From Talpa occidentalis (lineage: Eukaryota > Chordata > Mammalia > Eulipotyphla > Talpidae): a DNA stretch of 64,000 nt. The stretch is from NCBI RefSeq assembly GCF_014898055.3, contig NW_023601543.1:62757782-62821781 (forward strand), read 5' to 3'. The translations under genes were made by a program, and so were the position numbers. The notes beneath the pieces were generated by a model. That model searched no databases, was not told the origin of the DNA, and saw nothing but the letters and a program-made list of their open reading frames with translations. Positions 25,202 through 38,237 of the stretch are shown one piece after another; the stretch's first letter is position 1, and each line of letters starts with the position of its first letter.

Positions 25202-25920
25202 TTAAATTTTTTTTAAAGAGGCATGTATTATTTATTTGTTTGTTTGTTTGTTTGTTTGTTTATACATGCACTGGGTACAGTCAGAAGCGTGGGAGGGTGA
25301 GTGTAGGGTAAGGAAAAATGTCAGGCTTTTCTGCCCTCCCGCCATCAGGATAGATGAGGGAACCCTGTGATCCAGAATGCATGCCTGATGGTGGGCACCT
25401 GAAGTGGGCACACCTGCGCTAAGACTGTGCTTATAAGGGCGGCGTCATGGGGACCCAGTAGAAGCCAAGAAGCCGAGAACGAACAGAAGCCGGGAGAGAA
25501 GCAGAGAAGGCCGGAGAGCCCACATAGAGTGAAGACTTGCTGGGGGCTGGGAAGCCTGCCAGCCTCCCGGCCCCCCAGCACCCCTGCCTGCCATATGCCT
25601 GGTGAACCCCAATAAAAGACCTGCAAAAAACCACTGAGGACTCTGACTGCTCCTTTACCCGGTCTGCATGGGATCAGAAAACCTGCTCTGTGTCCAGTCC
25701 TGACCCTACAGTGAGAGAATTCACCAGATCCAGAGCGGGGAGCAGAGCAGGCAGAAGGAAGTACACTGCTGAGGGAGGCAGCGGGCAGCAGGAGAGGTCT
25801 GCACGCCATGTGGGACCCTCCTCCGGTGGCCGGGGAGCAGCCGGGGATTGAACCGGCGCCGCAGAGGCCGCAGGCAGCTTCGCAACCCAGCGCTCATCCG
25901 CTGCACCACCGGGGAGGCCC
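25202..25920 (-). mobile_element. SINE type A (CAAA-tail sublineage), split by a solo LTR
   Basis: The SINE body lies in two parts, 25202-25301 and 25711-25920, with the LTR between. The tail carries the CAAACAAA run and the CATGCCTC tag (GAGGCATG at about 25219). TSD CCTTTATTGAAATTTTT at 25185-25201 and 25921-25937. Confidence 0.95.
25302..25710 (-). mobile_element. Solo LTR, family 2, inside a SINE
   Basis: A 409-base element with perfect 8-base inverted ends TGTAGGGT / ACCCTACA and a 5-base TSD GTGAG (25297-25301 and 25711-25715). The uninterrupted SINE carries this site once. On the plus strand CTTATAAGG (about 25430) looks like a TATA box and CAATAAAAGACC (about 25610) like a poly(A) signal, about 180 bases apart, so the LTR's sense direction is probably plus even though the host SINE is minus; the strand given is that of the SINE. 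No internal retroviral genes are present. Confidence 0.9.
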
Positions 25921-25937
25921 CCTTTATTGAAATTTTT

Positions 25938-26998
25938 ATTGAGGTAATGATAGATTCACATGCAACGGTAAGAAATAATAGAGAGGGCCTCCCTGGTGGC
26001 GCAGTGGGTTGAGCGCCACGCTGTGAGGCTGTCTGCAGCCTCTGCAGCGCCAGTTCGATTCCGGGCCGGCCAGAGAGATACCCACATGGCGCAGCAGGCC
26101 TCTCCTGAATTGCCCGCTGCTCCCCTCAGCAGTGTACTTCGGTCCTTCTGTCTGTTCTGCTCCCTGCTCTGTCTCTGGTGAATTTTCTCACCCTCCCACA
26201 CCTCTGGCCTGTACCCCAGTGCTTGTATAAATAAATCTTAAAAAAATCCAATTTAAAAAAAGAACTAATAGAGATCCCCAGTATGCCTTTTCCAGTTTCC
26301 CCCAACTGCGATATTCTGCAAAACTAGAATACAATATCATAACTTGGACATTGATATAATCCACCCCATCAACCTTATTTAGACTTCCCCACTTCTCCTT
26401 GTTGACCTCCAACAAAAGCAATTAGTCATTCCAACAACAGCACAGGTTCACTGGGAAACAAACAACAGAAGACAGGGCAGACTGGAGAGTGCTTTCATGG
26501 TGAGAACCACATGCTCCTCCCCAACCCAATCCACACATCACCTCCCATAGGTGAGGCAAGGCGAGTCCCATCCTGTAGCTTCCTGTTTTAAGTATGCCTG
26601 GGCACTCTGCCTCCCAGCCTCACTTAAATAGGGCATCTGTATATTAATGTCCACACACTGGTGTGCATTTGTGTGTGTGCATTTGTGTGTGTGTGTTTCA
26701 TTCTATATAATTGTATCACCTGTGTATGCTCATGTGCCTATGACCCCAGCGAAGATACTGAAGAGTACAGCCCTTTTATAACTGTACCTGAGACTCCCCC
26801 AACCCAAGACCAAGCCCCCTGCAACCTCTAGTCTGTTCTTTCATAAAAAGACATTTGAAAATTCTGATATCAATGGAATCACACAATATGTAAACCTTGG
26901 AATTTCCTTTTTTCACTCTTCATAATTCCCTGGAGTCATCCAAGTTGTTGTGTGTATTGTTTTTTTTTTGTGTGTGTTTTTAAAAATTTATTCATTTA
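25938..26998 (-). mobile_element. Old L1 (L1M type), minus strand, interrupted by a SINE
   Basis: 25921-25984 (TTTTTATTGAGGTAATGATAG) matches the start of the L1 tract at 16898. It resumes at 26275 and runs to about 26975 (CCTGGAGTCATCCAAGTTG). A GT run lies at 26660-26697. Confidence 0.65.
25985..26259 (+). mobile_element. SINE type A/B intermediate
   Basis: Head GGGCCTCCCTGGTGGCGCAG; tail [37 protein letters not shown] at 25970-25984 and, with one mismatch, at 26260-26274. Confidence 0.95.
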
Positions 26999-27520
26999 GG
27001 GCCTCCCCTGGTGGTGCGGTTGAGCGCTGGGCTGCGAAGCTGCCCGCAGCCTCTACAGCGCCGGTTCGATCCCCGGCTGCCAGCGAGGGTCCCACATGGC
27101 ACACAGACCTCTCCTGCCGCCTGCTGCTCCCCTCAGCAGTGTATTTCTTCGTCAGTCTGCCTGTTCTGCTCCCCGCTCTGGCTCTGGTGAATTCTCTCAC
27201 CCTCCCGCGCTTCTGACTGTACCCAGTGCTTGTATAAATAAATAAATAAATCTTTTTAAAAAAATTTATTCATTTATGCATACAAGAGCTGGGGTACAGG
27301 TCAGAGGTGCGGGGGGGTGACAGGATTCACCAGAGACAGAGTGGGGAACAGAACAGGCAGATTGACTGAAATACACTGCAGAGGGGAGCAGCAGGTGAGA
27401 CAGGAGAGGTCTGCCGCGCCATGTGGGTAGCTCCCTGGCTAGGGATCAAACTTGTGCTGCAGTGGCTGCAGATTTCTTCACAGTGCTGTGACTTAACTCC
27501 TTGCACCACTAGGGAGGCCC
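26980..27520 (-). mobile_element. SINE type B, split by a type A SINE in its tail
   Basis: Body 27276-27520 in reverse orientation, ending ...AGGGAGGCCC. Its A-rich tail extends left of 26999, because the inserted SINE duplicated the tail sequence. The left edge is approximate. Confidence 0.85.
26999..27258 (+). mobile_element. SINE type A nested in the type B tail
   Basis: Head GGGCCTCCCCTGGTGGTGCG; tail GCTTGTATAAATAAATAAAT. TSD AAAAATTTATTCATTTA at 26982-26998 and 27259-27275. Confidence 0.95.
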
Positions 27521-27812
27521 CCAAAGATTATTTGTTGCTTGTTTCCTAGAAGTTTTATATATTTTACATTTAATGCCAAAATTCATTTTGTCTTAAAATT
27601 TTTATATGGTGTAAGGTTTTGGTCAAGGTTCATTTTTTTTTCTTTTCCCCCTATGGATACCCAATTACTCCAGCACCTTTTGTCTAAAGGCCTATCCTTC
27701 TTTCATTGAAACACTTGTCAAAAAATCAGCTGAGCCTGTTTCTATGGGTCTATTTCTGAGTTCTCTATTCTGCTCATCGATACAGATGCTGTACATGTTT
27801 TGTTAAATGTAT
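27521..27812 (-). mobile_element. Old L1 ORF2 fragment
   Basis: Stretches such as TTTTATATGGTGTAAGGTTT and CCAATTACTCCAGCACC are typical of antisense L1 ORF2. Confidence 0.65.
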
Positions 27813-28412
27813 TGTAACAGGGTGGTCCTCAGAAAAAAGGGAAGTTCCAGGTTTCCTGCCCTATCCAAAGGAGGGTGGTGCTGAAGAGAAGGGAAGAAGC
27901 TGCAGAGGAGACTGAGGAAGGAAGGAAGCAGGATGGAGATCCAGGAGACCTGGAGGAGGCACATGGCACAGAGAGACATGTGAAGAAACCGTGTTTGCCT
28001 TTTGATCGTGGACTGGGTGAAAAAGATGTAGGTGAGAGACCCGTGGGGAGGTGACAATGGCAGCTTTTGCCTTGATTTTGATTTTGCTCTTTTCCTCCCA
28101 GAATTGTCTGGTTGTTTCTTATCCTTTTCTGTGAGTCCCCACTGAAAGGTGCTTTAGATTTGGGCAGGCTTTGGGGCCTTGCTCTGGGCCAATTTCCTTT
28201 GGGTGGATTATTACCCATGAGGGCATGAGTAACTTTGGGTGCTTGATTTAGAAGCTTGATTTCTTTGCCTTTCCTGTATTGTTTCCTAATTGTATTAAAG
28301 TTCCTTTTCATTAAAGTCTCATATGTTTTGTGTTGATGTGGTGGGTGGCAGAACCTATTTAGAGCAGGCAGGTTTGTGGGGTCTGGGCTGACCCTCTCCC
28401 TGCCCTGTAACA
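27813..28412 (+). mobile_element. Solo LTR, family 1, copy 2
   Basis: A 600-base element beginning TGTAACAGGG and ending CCCTGTAACA, with a 4-base TSD GTAT at 27809-27812 and 28413-28416. It aligns end to end with the 20005-20594 element in inverse orientation with moderate divergence. ATTAAAG pairs near 28294 and 28312 and a GTTTTGTGTTGATGTGG stretch after them look like an LTR poly(A) region. It interrupts an old L1. Confidence 0.85.
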
Positions 28413-28459
28413 GTATTTGTAAGAATTTCATTTTCTTTGGAGTGATTGTAGTGTTGTGT

Positions 28460-29620
<1,161 letters not shown>

Positions 29621-30091
29621 CGGTGTATTATTTGTAAGTTTCTGGAGTCTGGCAAAATGGCAGCACAGTGAAGACGCTGGGCTCACCACCTCCAAATATT
29701 CACAACAAAACTGACGTAAAACAAAGCAAAAAAACCCAGAGGGAGAAATTGACCACAACACACAATAGGAGCATCAGCTTGCTTGCAGGGGTAGGAAAAA
29801 CTTTAAGTGAACTTTGTTTAATCTGATAAGGGGGCAGTACAACCCACAAGAGGAAAGGGCAACTATAGTTCAGAGCCCCCCACAACTATTGACTCTGGCA
29901 CACACAACATCGGGGCTCCTAAGACCCGGCACTGCACTGGATAAGGGGTTGTGCAAGCAGGCACCCTGGACAGAGAGTGCATTGTTGGAGAGCTACAGGG
30001 GTGGGGGGCACAGAGCAAGGCTTTCTGGCTTGAATCAGAGGCTCATAACACAGAACAGAAGCCTGAATAGGGTAAAAGCAACTGGACTTCC

Positions 30092-30374
30092 TTTTTTTTT
30101 TTTTTAAAGATTTATTTATTTATTTATACAAGCACTGGGTACAGTCAGAAGCGCGGGAGGGTGAGAGAATTCACCAGAGCCAGAGCGGGGAGCAGAGCAG
30201 GCAGAAGGACCGAAGTACACTGCTGAGGGGTGCAGCGGGCGGCAGGAGAGGTCTGTGCGCCATGTGGGACCCTCCTCTGGTGGCCGGGGAGTAGCCGGGG
30301 ATCGAACTGGCGCTGCAGAGGCTGCGGGCAGCTTCGCAACCCAGTGCTCAACCGCTGCGCCACCGGGGAGGCCC
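30092..30374 (-). mobile_element. SINE type A
   Basis: Near-consensus copy in reverse, ending GGGGAGGCCC. TSD TGGACTTCC plus a T run at 30083 and 30375. Confidence 0.95.
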
Positions 30375-30385
30375 TGGACTTCCTT

Positions 30386-30645
30386 TTTTTTTTAAAGATT
30401 TATTATGCATACAAGAACTGGGGTACAGGCCAGAGGCATGGGGGGTGAGAGGATTCACCAGAGACAGAGTGGGGAGCAGAACAGGCAGACTGATTGAAAT
30501 ACACTGCTGAGGGGAGCAGCAGGCGAGTCAGGAGAGGTCTGCTGGGCCATGTGGGTAGCTCCCTGACCGGGGATCGAACTCGTCCTGCAGAGGCTGCAGA
30601 CAGCTTCATAGGTTGTGTCTTAACCCCTGTGCCACCAGAAGCCCA
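30386..30645 (-). mobile_element. SINE type B
   Basis: Tail TTATGCATACAAGAACTGG in reverse; head altered to CCACCAGAAGCCC. TSD TGGACTTCCTT (30375-30385) and TAGACTTCCTT (30646-30656). The type A copy next to it inserted at the same point later. Confidence 0.9.
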
Positions 30646-30890
30646 TAGACTTCCTTATAGAAGAAGCTACTACTTGAACCCTAGTGAGGTATCAAAGACA
30701 TCTGTCACCCCCGCAAAGGAACACTTGAACTGGAATCTGAGCACCTACCAACAGTGGTAGCAGACACCCCAGCTTACTCTGTGCTGGGGAAGCAAATAGA
30801 ACAACTCCCTGCCTCTGATCCTGCCCCTCTCCCTGCCCTGTGACATCCCATATCAGCTACAATCCATGCCCACGAACTGCATCTAGTGCT

Positions 30891-31600
30891 ATTTGGAAGT
30901 TTCTATGTAGAAAATTATGTCATTGGCAAATAAAGACAGTTTTATTTCTTCCTTTCAAATCTTTATTTTCTTTTTCTTGGTTTATTGCTCTGGTTAGGAC
31001 CTCCTTGCTATGTTGGATAAAAGTGGTAAGAGTAGACATCTTCACTTTGTTCCTGAATTTTAAGGGAAAGCATTCAGTTCTTCCCCCGGTAAGTATGATC
31101 TTAGCTGCAAATTTCTTGTAAAGACTTCTTTATCAAGTTCAGACCATTTCCTCTATTTCTAACTTGCTGAGCATTTTATCTTTTTTTTTTAAAGATTTAT
31201 TTATTTATGCATATAAGAACTTGGGTAGAGGCCAGAGGTGTGTGTGGGGGCGGGGGGCAGGTGAGAGGATTCACCAGAGACAGAGCAGGGAACAGAACAG
31301 GCAGAATGACTGAAATACACTGCTGAGGGGAGCAGCGGGCAAGACAGGAGAGGTCTGCTGCGCCATGTGGGTAGCTCCCTGGCCAGGGATCAAACTCATG
31401 CTGCAGTGGCTGTGGATAGCTTCATAGGTTGTGTCTTAATCCCTTGTGCCACCAGGGAGGCCCTTGCTGAGCATTTTAATCAAGAATGGGTATTAGATTT
31501 GTCGAATGTCTTTTCTACACCAATTGGCAGTATCATACTTTTTTTCTTTAGTTTGTTGATGTGGTAGATTATATGGATTTGCAAATGTTGGACCTGTCTT
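30891..31600 (-). mobile_element. Old L1 ORF2 fragment, minus strand, split by a SINE
   Basis: Antisense ORF2 stretches run 30950-31178 and 31463-31600, for example around 31000-31060 and 31490-31570. Confidence 0.65.
31179..31462 (-). mobile_element. SINE type B
   Basis: Perfect 16-base TSD CTTGCTGAGCATTTTA at 31163-31178 and 31463-31478; ends CACCAGGGAGGCCC. A G-rich insertion lies at 31238-31260. Confidence 0.95.
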
Positions 31601-33055
31601 CCCTACCTGGAAAAAGTTCCATGTGTTCATCATGTAAAACTCTTCTGAAATCTTTTTTTCATTCATTTCCTCTGAAGTTCAACTGTTCACTGCGGAAGAG
31701 AAAATTCCCAGAGATGTGAAATGTCACATCACTATCTAGAGGCAGAGAAGTTTAGAGTCTGGAGGTTGGAGACCTGGATTCAAATCCCAGTTTTTCCATT
31801 TAATAAGCCCTGGACCTTTGGCAAGTTCATTCTCTGAACATCCATTTCTGCATCTATAAAATGGGTATAACAGTGCCTAAATGAGATAATTTGATGATTG
31901 AACATTCACTATGTGGCCTATAACCAGTAGTCAAAAACGGTAACCATTCAAAATCCAGAACAACAAGCATTTTGGAGTAGAATTAGGAACATTTTAGAAA
32001 GGCAGTTATATATAATAGTAAAAGCAAGGCACAGAGGTGACATAACAACCTTTGTCCTAGATGATCACAATCTCTGTAATCGTTTACGTTGGGTGCTTTT
32101 TTCATATTATTGGATGCTTTAATAATAGATATCACTGCAAGACACCAAAGACTTCACATTAATTGTTATTAACTTATTAAATGAAACAGTCAGTAGTGCT
32201 CTGCGGGCCTCTACAGAACCTCACTACAGGAGCCCCGCATTCATTAGCCACCTGGCCTGCACATACCCCTGCACCCTGCCTCTTTAGGCTATCAAAGAGC
32301 CCCTCAATTCTAACTCCTAATTGCCCATGTGTGTTTCTTAATGGCCAGTCTTACTTCTTTTGATCTAACTAGGTCTTTAAGCAGGGTGTAAATAAGGTAA
32401 ATGTGCTTTCTGGTAGTGATGCAAAAAATAAGTTGGCTGGGAGAAGAATGTGGAGTCCTGTGCAACACTCTGAAAACAAATGAGTGAAACTCATCTATGA
32501 CACAGTCCTTCAAATATTCATAACTGAGACTCACAGTGAGAGATAACATTTTTATATTGTGATTCAGTACACACACATGCCTTCTCTCTAACTGGTCAGA
32601 GTTTTGTGAAATAAAACTATGTGTGATGTATGCTGAAGTGTCCTTGTCTACATGGCCACTATAATGTTTCAATGCTGGTTGTCACTACCAACGCCATGAC
32701 CTGTTAATGAGTCGTGAGTGAGCCACGAGTGGGTCTCTGCTGCCAGGTCCTGTACATGAAGAACTTCTGCTAGGCTGTGGGTGACCAGAGAGGTAAGAAT
32801 TCTGCAGGCCTGCTGCAGCTTGGTCTAACTGTGAACAAAAACTCTTTTTCTCTTCTCAGGATCACAGTCATAAAAGTCAGCAAGCTTTCCAGGGAACTTC
32901 CTTGAAAATTGCCAATGTTTTCCTGAGCGCTTCTTAATTTTCTCAGCGCAAAACACAAATAGAAGGACTATAAGTGACATTCGCTCAGCAGTTGGCCAGG
33001 CGCATAATGGCCACGTGTCACTCCAGCCTTGCCCTTCACGCCAGAGACACAGACA
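31601..33055. other. Gene-free stretch with a MIR
   Basis: 31735-31910 is MIR-like in plus orientation (GGATTCAAATCCCAG, then CATCTATAAAATGGG). The rest is unassigned. Confidence 0.55.
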
Positions 33056-33069
33056 CCCCAGTGCACTTT

Positions 33070-33333
33070 TCTTTAATGAAGATTTCATTTATTTATGTTT
33101 GTGTAGAAGGACCGGGTTCTAGGCTAGAGGTGCAGGAGGTGAGAGGATTAACCAGAGACAGAGCGGGGAACAGAACAGGCAGACTGACTGAAACACACTG
33201 CTGAGGGGAGCAGCAGGCGAGACAGGATTGGTCTGCCGTGACATGTGGGTCACCTCCCTGGCCGGGGATTGAACTCACGGATCAAACTCAGGTGGTAGCA
33301 CTGAGACTTAACCCCTAGGCCACCAGGGAGGAT
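33070..33333 (-). mobile_element. SINE type C (older variant)
   Basis: Reverse copy whose tail reads TTTGTGTAGAAGGACC and whose head reads CTAGGCCACCAGGGAGG. TSD CCCCAGTGCACTTT at 33056-33069 and, with one mismatch, at 33334-33347. Confidence 0.9.
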
Positions 33334-33403
33334 CCCCAATGCACTTTGAGGCCAGGAGCTCTTGTGACTCCTCCAGTCAACCCAAACCCTGCGAGTGAGT
33401 GAG

Positions 33404-33407
<4 letters not shown>

Positions 33408-33450
<43 letters not shown>
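33408..33450 (+). repeat. (GT)n microsatellite
   Basis: About 20 GT units. Confidence 0.95.
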
Positions 33451-33915
33451 GGAATGGGGAATAGAGATCCAGTTGTTACTGCTGCATAAAACAACAATAC
33501 CACCACTCCCCACCCCCCGCTGTGTGACTCTGTTCCCCTTGACCTTTCCCAGCCAAATTGTTTGCAAGGCCCTGCAAGCCTACCCACACCTCCTCACACA
33601 CACTAGTAGTGCAGATACTCCCTGGTGACCCGAGATGGAGTGCTCAGATTTCTGGAACCCCAAAAATTCACTTATTATCACAAGCAGTTTCTGTCCTTTG
33701 GGTGGAGACTTAGAGGGCCTTCAGGAGAGACGGTCTTCTGCTCTCTGAAGCCACTTTCCCAAGGCAAACACAAAGGCAGGACCCACCCTGCAGTCTGGGG
33801 TGGGGTGGGGTGAGGTGGGGTGAAGGTAGAATGTTTAGACCTGAACATTGTCTCAGAGGGGAATGTCCTGCTCCGTGGCAGAAAGAGTATCTTTCAAGAT
33901 AAAAAACATTGGTCA

Positions 33916-34184
33916 GGGCCTCCCTGGTGGTGCAGGCGATTGAGCACAGCGCTGTGAAGCTCTCCGCAGCCTCTGCAATGCTGGTTCGATCCCCACTGGC
34001 CGCAGAACAACCCCCATGGTGGGGCAGACCTCTCCTGTCTCTCCCACTGCTCCCCTCAGCAGTGTATTTCGTCAGTCTGCCTGTTTTGTTCCCCGCTCTG
34101 TGTCTGGTGAATCCTCTCACTCTCCTGCACATCTGACCTGTACCCCAGTTCTTGTATAAATTTTTAAAAATCATTAAAAAAAAG
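33916..34184 (+). mobile_element. SINE, mixed type
   Basis: GGGCCTCCCTGGTGGTGCAG head; tail TTCTTGTATAAATTTTTAAA. TSD AAACATTGGTCA at 33904-33915 and 34185-34196. Confidence 0.95.
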
Positions 34185-34196
34185 AAACATTGGTCA

Positions 34197-37100
34197 TACA
34201 GGTAACACTTTAAAAGGGAATGGGGTAGGAGTAGAGGGAAAATTCCCCCCTACACCACTGGAGTCTTCTCCGGTTGATTAAGTATCAAAATAGCATCAGA
34301 CAGATTAGTAGGAGATAAAGGCCAATTCATTATATGCATGTGGAGAACCTATGTAGAGAAGGAGAATTCTAATTCCGTGAGTGACATGGGAGTGATGAAG
34401 ACCAGGTGCTCTGTAATTAGATGTTTTCCCTGCCATATAGCTAGGCATCTCCAATAGAAAGTTTATTTCTGGTTAAAACCTTAATTCTGGGTCATACCCC
34501 CAATTTTTATTGTTCTAGATAGCTGAGTGGTAAAAGTTTCTCTTGAGACTGCCTGGCCTCGATTGACCTCAGGTTGAAATAATCCACACACCAAAGTGGC
34601 ACATCTTGGGGAGCCCGTTCTGAGCAACTTCAGGAGATCACTGTACCTTTTTTCAGAGTTCTGTCTCCCAGTCTCTCCCAGATGTCAGAGCTTTGAGGGT
34701 AGAAATGTTACTTTGTGCATCTTTAAGCTAACTGCAGTCCCCAAACTGTGATTTGTACTTTTGAAACTCTGAGTAGAAGTTTCAGGCCACATGGACCTGG
34801 TGGAAGAAGGGTCTGGCAGGAGACAGGCTGGCAGGCAGGCTGAGGATCTCGATTAATTGGTCCCTTCAGCTCTGATGGACCAACCTGGACTGTGAATGAC
34901 ATTAACGGGGAGTGCGGTGGAGTGCAAGACCAGCCACCATCCCTGAAGTGGTATTTCTCTGTGGAGCTGGGAAGGTGGGCCTTAGGTTGGGGACAAGAAA
35001 AAAGTCCACCCTTGGAGTCTGGTCTCAGAAAGACAGCAAGGCTAGTGTGTGGATGGAGGAGGGAGCTGGGAAGCGGCCCTGACCTGGTAGGATCTGTGCA
35101 TTCTGCCAGCAGCCACATCCAACAGATATTGCCCTCTAGAGGGCTGCATTTTAGCAGCCTAAGAGGTGGGTGGGCTGGAGGGCTGTTGACCATCCTCATG
35201 AAATCATCCCAGTCAGACCTCTTAGAAACAGCCACAGGCCTTTCTGAGAGAGAATATTGTCCAAAGATCAAGCTTCCAGAGATTTGAACACTGTAAGGTA
35301 TTTGTATGGAGAATATTTTGGAAGGGGGAAAATGTAAACCTCTGTCGCTACATTTACTCCTTGTTTTTGAAAGACTCAATAAAATGGAGCCAAAGTGTTC
35401 CTATTGCCTACAGAAAACACTGTTCAAAGCCCAGCTGGGGTGCTGGTGGAAAGACTGGTTAGTGTCTGGCTCACCAATTTTCCCTGTCAAGCCTCTATTT
35501 CTTCTGGCAGTTCTAGGAAGTCCAGGCTTGAATCTATCAGGGGAGCTACCCAGTGCCACAGAGTACTATTGGTGTTCCCCAGTATTCCCAGTTCTCTCTG
35601 GGCATACGGGCAGACCATACTTCCCTGTCTCAATAAAGTTAAGTGTGTCGTTTTTTGGTTAATGAAATGCGAGAAACAACGTGTATGCCACACCTGGGCA
35701 GAAGCATTTAACAGCGATGCATGATTCTCCCAACTTTCCTTCTCTGCTGCAGCAAACCCTAGAGCCAGTGTCCAGATAAGTGTCCTAAAATGGCAGCTCC
35801 TTCAACAGCCTAGGTCCCTGAGGGGCAATAATGAGTAGAGTCCTCACCCCCAACACCCCAACCCCCATAAACCCATATTGGACATGTGACATGAACAAGA
35901 AATAACCCTCACTAAGCCACTGAGGAATGGAGGTTGTTTGTTACCACAGCATAACATGATCTCTCCTGACAGGTACATGTAATTTTACTCAGCCAAATCC
36001 ACAGTACCTAAAATTTCCCAAGGTACTAATTAGCCAGTGATTGGGTGAGAGACTCAATGAACTCAAAACTGGGAATTCTCCACTCCCTGTTCTCTCAGGA
36101 GAGCTTATAATGGGCACAATTCACTGGGAACTAGTTCCAGCAACTCTGGATCTGTTTGGCAGTAACTCCCACGTTCCCAGAATTCTACTGGGCTGAGTAG
36201 CTCCATAAAAATCTGTCTCCCCGGAGGCTATTTCAGTGTTGATACTTGTTCAAAAACATTCAGCCAAACAAATGTTCATTAAAAAGCTGGCCCCTCTAAC
36301 CACCCAGGCAGAACTGGAGCAGCATTCTGAGGCTGATTCTCAGGAACCCCACTCCAAATGAAAGGAAAGACATTCCTCCCAGGACCACATCTTGTTCCTC
36401 AGTAACCCCGGGCTGCATGTCTGCTGTGGACTTCCATGGTTACCCAAATGCAGAGATCTAGTCTCCAGGATTCTCGTGATCCTCACTCAGTTACCATGGC
36501 CACAACACATGGTTTGAACAAACAACATTTCTGGCCTCATGTAGTTCTCATATTTGAAAAGTAAGACATTTGGAGAACAAATGCACTATGAATCATTAAA
36601 AGCACTTGATAGATTTGGAGTTTTGAATATCATGATCAAATGAAAACAAGTCACAACTTAGGAATCCAGTTTTCCACCCATAGGAAAAAGAATGACTGCT
36701 TAAAAAATTATGTGGACAATTGTTGAAAGATCAACATCCACCTGAAATGTGTATGATATAATGCAATGTTTTGTACATAAGAAGAAATTTCAATATAGAG
36801 TATATTTTAAATTACAGTATTCTAGCAATGATAAAGTTCCTGATTTTGATCGTGGTACTGTGGATCAGAGAACGTCCTTGTTCTTAGGAAATACATGCTA
36901 AAGTATTTAGGGGTATGTGCAAATAACTCAATTTGTTAATAAGAAATAATAATAATATGGAGAAAGCAGATACAGTAAAATGTTAACAACTGGGAAAACT
37001 GGGTATGGCCAAAGTGTTCACTCTACTGTTCTTGCAGCTTTCCTGTTGGGTTAATATTTTGCAAAATGAAAAGCTTAAAAAATCATGCATGCTCCAGATT

Positions 37101-38231
37101 AGTGACTTTCAAACTTTTTAAACCATAACCCACAATAAAATATAAATTGTACATAGCAATCCAGTACACACACATACATACATACAGAATCTGAACAAAT
37201 GCATACAAATTAAAAGGTTTCACAAAACAATACTTTTATAAGATTACATGGGATGTTCTGACTTTTCCATTCTGTTCTATCTTGTTTTTTTAAATTGCTG
37301 GTTTGAATCCACTAAATTGAGTTGCCGATCACTAACGGTCACAACCCATTTGACACTCCTGCCCTCCATGGTACTTTCTGTGACACCTATTACTACTACC
37401 TAGAGACACAGAAGAAGTGCTGTCGCCATGACAAATCCAATGGCCTGGGGCACCCTGAATCCACGCGACTCTGAAAACCCATCTCTTCATACACAAAGAG
37501 AGGAACTCAGGACACTCAGATTACAGATTTCCAGAATGTTGACTAATTTGGTCATTACATGTGTGTGAGGTACAGCCTGAGCAAATATTTGGCAGACAAA
37601 CAAACTTGCTCTGGAACTTAGGCCTGGGGGCTTACATTTACCCTGGGAAATCTCTCAGCCCCCCTCCCGGTTACTGGCTGCCTCCCTTTCCTTTAGGCCC
37701 TTAGTCAGCACCAAAGGGTGCAACTCATAATAATTTCCACACCTAATGGGGTCATCCAAGTTGGAGATTCCCTGCCCTGCTAACATAGTATCTCTGTGTC
37801 TTTAGGACACTTCCCACAAAATGCTAAGAAAAGAGGATTTAGTGGTCTCCCTGGAGATTCACAAAGCATGTTTGCATATGAAAGACTCTGCAAAGTCCTG
37901 CAGTAGAGAAACCGGTTTAACCTTTTTCCTTTCAGTCTTCTGATTTTACAAATTTATTTGTCCACCAACACTACTGCCCCCCCCTTTTTTTCCCCTGAAA
38001 CTGCCCTAAAGTTCCTTTGCAGCTAAGGCCACCCCTGGGAATAAGTGTGGAGTGAATTAAATGAATGTTTGTTTTGGAAGCCTGCTAATACATTTCAGAC
38101 GCCGCCCACGTAAGCGTAAGTCTCTCTCTTAACCCCCTTCTCTCCTGCCCCGTTCATCCTCCTGGACCCCGGTGCCCCCAGGCCCCAGGGGGAGCGGAGG
38201 GAGGACTGTGATAGAAAACAAAGGAATTGGG
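34197..38231. other. Gene-free stretch downstream of NYX
   Basis: 35660-35960 looks like an old unclassified element (ends CACTAAGCCACTGAGGAATG). 37100-37350 resembles a hAT-type MITE (GTGACTTTCAAACTTTTTAA ... GTCACAACCC). No exon recognised. Open frames at 34723-35379 show no family features. Confidence 0.5.
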
Positions 38232-38237
38232 TTTAAT
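38232..38237 (-). terminator. Candidate NYX poly(A) signal
   Basis: ATTAAA on the minus strand, about 420 bases past the NYX stop. An AATAAA at 37953-37958 is the alternative. Confidence 0.25.

Larger units (their letters stand above)
29636..30890 (+). mobile_element. L1 5' UTR-like block, plus strand, with two nested SINEs
   Basis: Starts GTCTGGCAAAATGGCAGC, with CTGGGCTCACCACCTCC and AACAAAACTGACGTAAAAC, which resemble L1 5' UTR starts. It continues after the SINEs at 30657-30890. Orientation is opposite to the L1 3' end just to the left. Confidence 0.5.

Noticed and set aside
27829..28431. 200-codon minus-strand open frame, similar to one at 20169-20600
   Set aside because: The similarity is due to two copies of the same LTR, not a protein family.
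34723..35379. 218-codon minus-strand open frame
   Set aside because: No recognisable domain, overlapping frame on the other strand, and composition like non-coding DNA.
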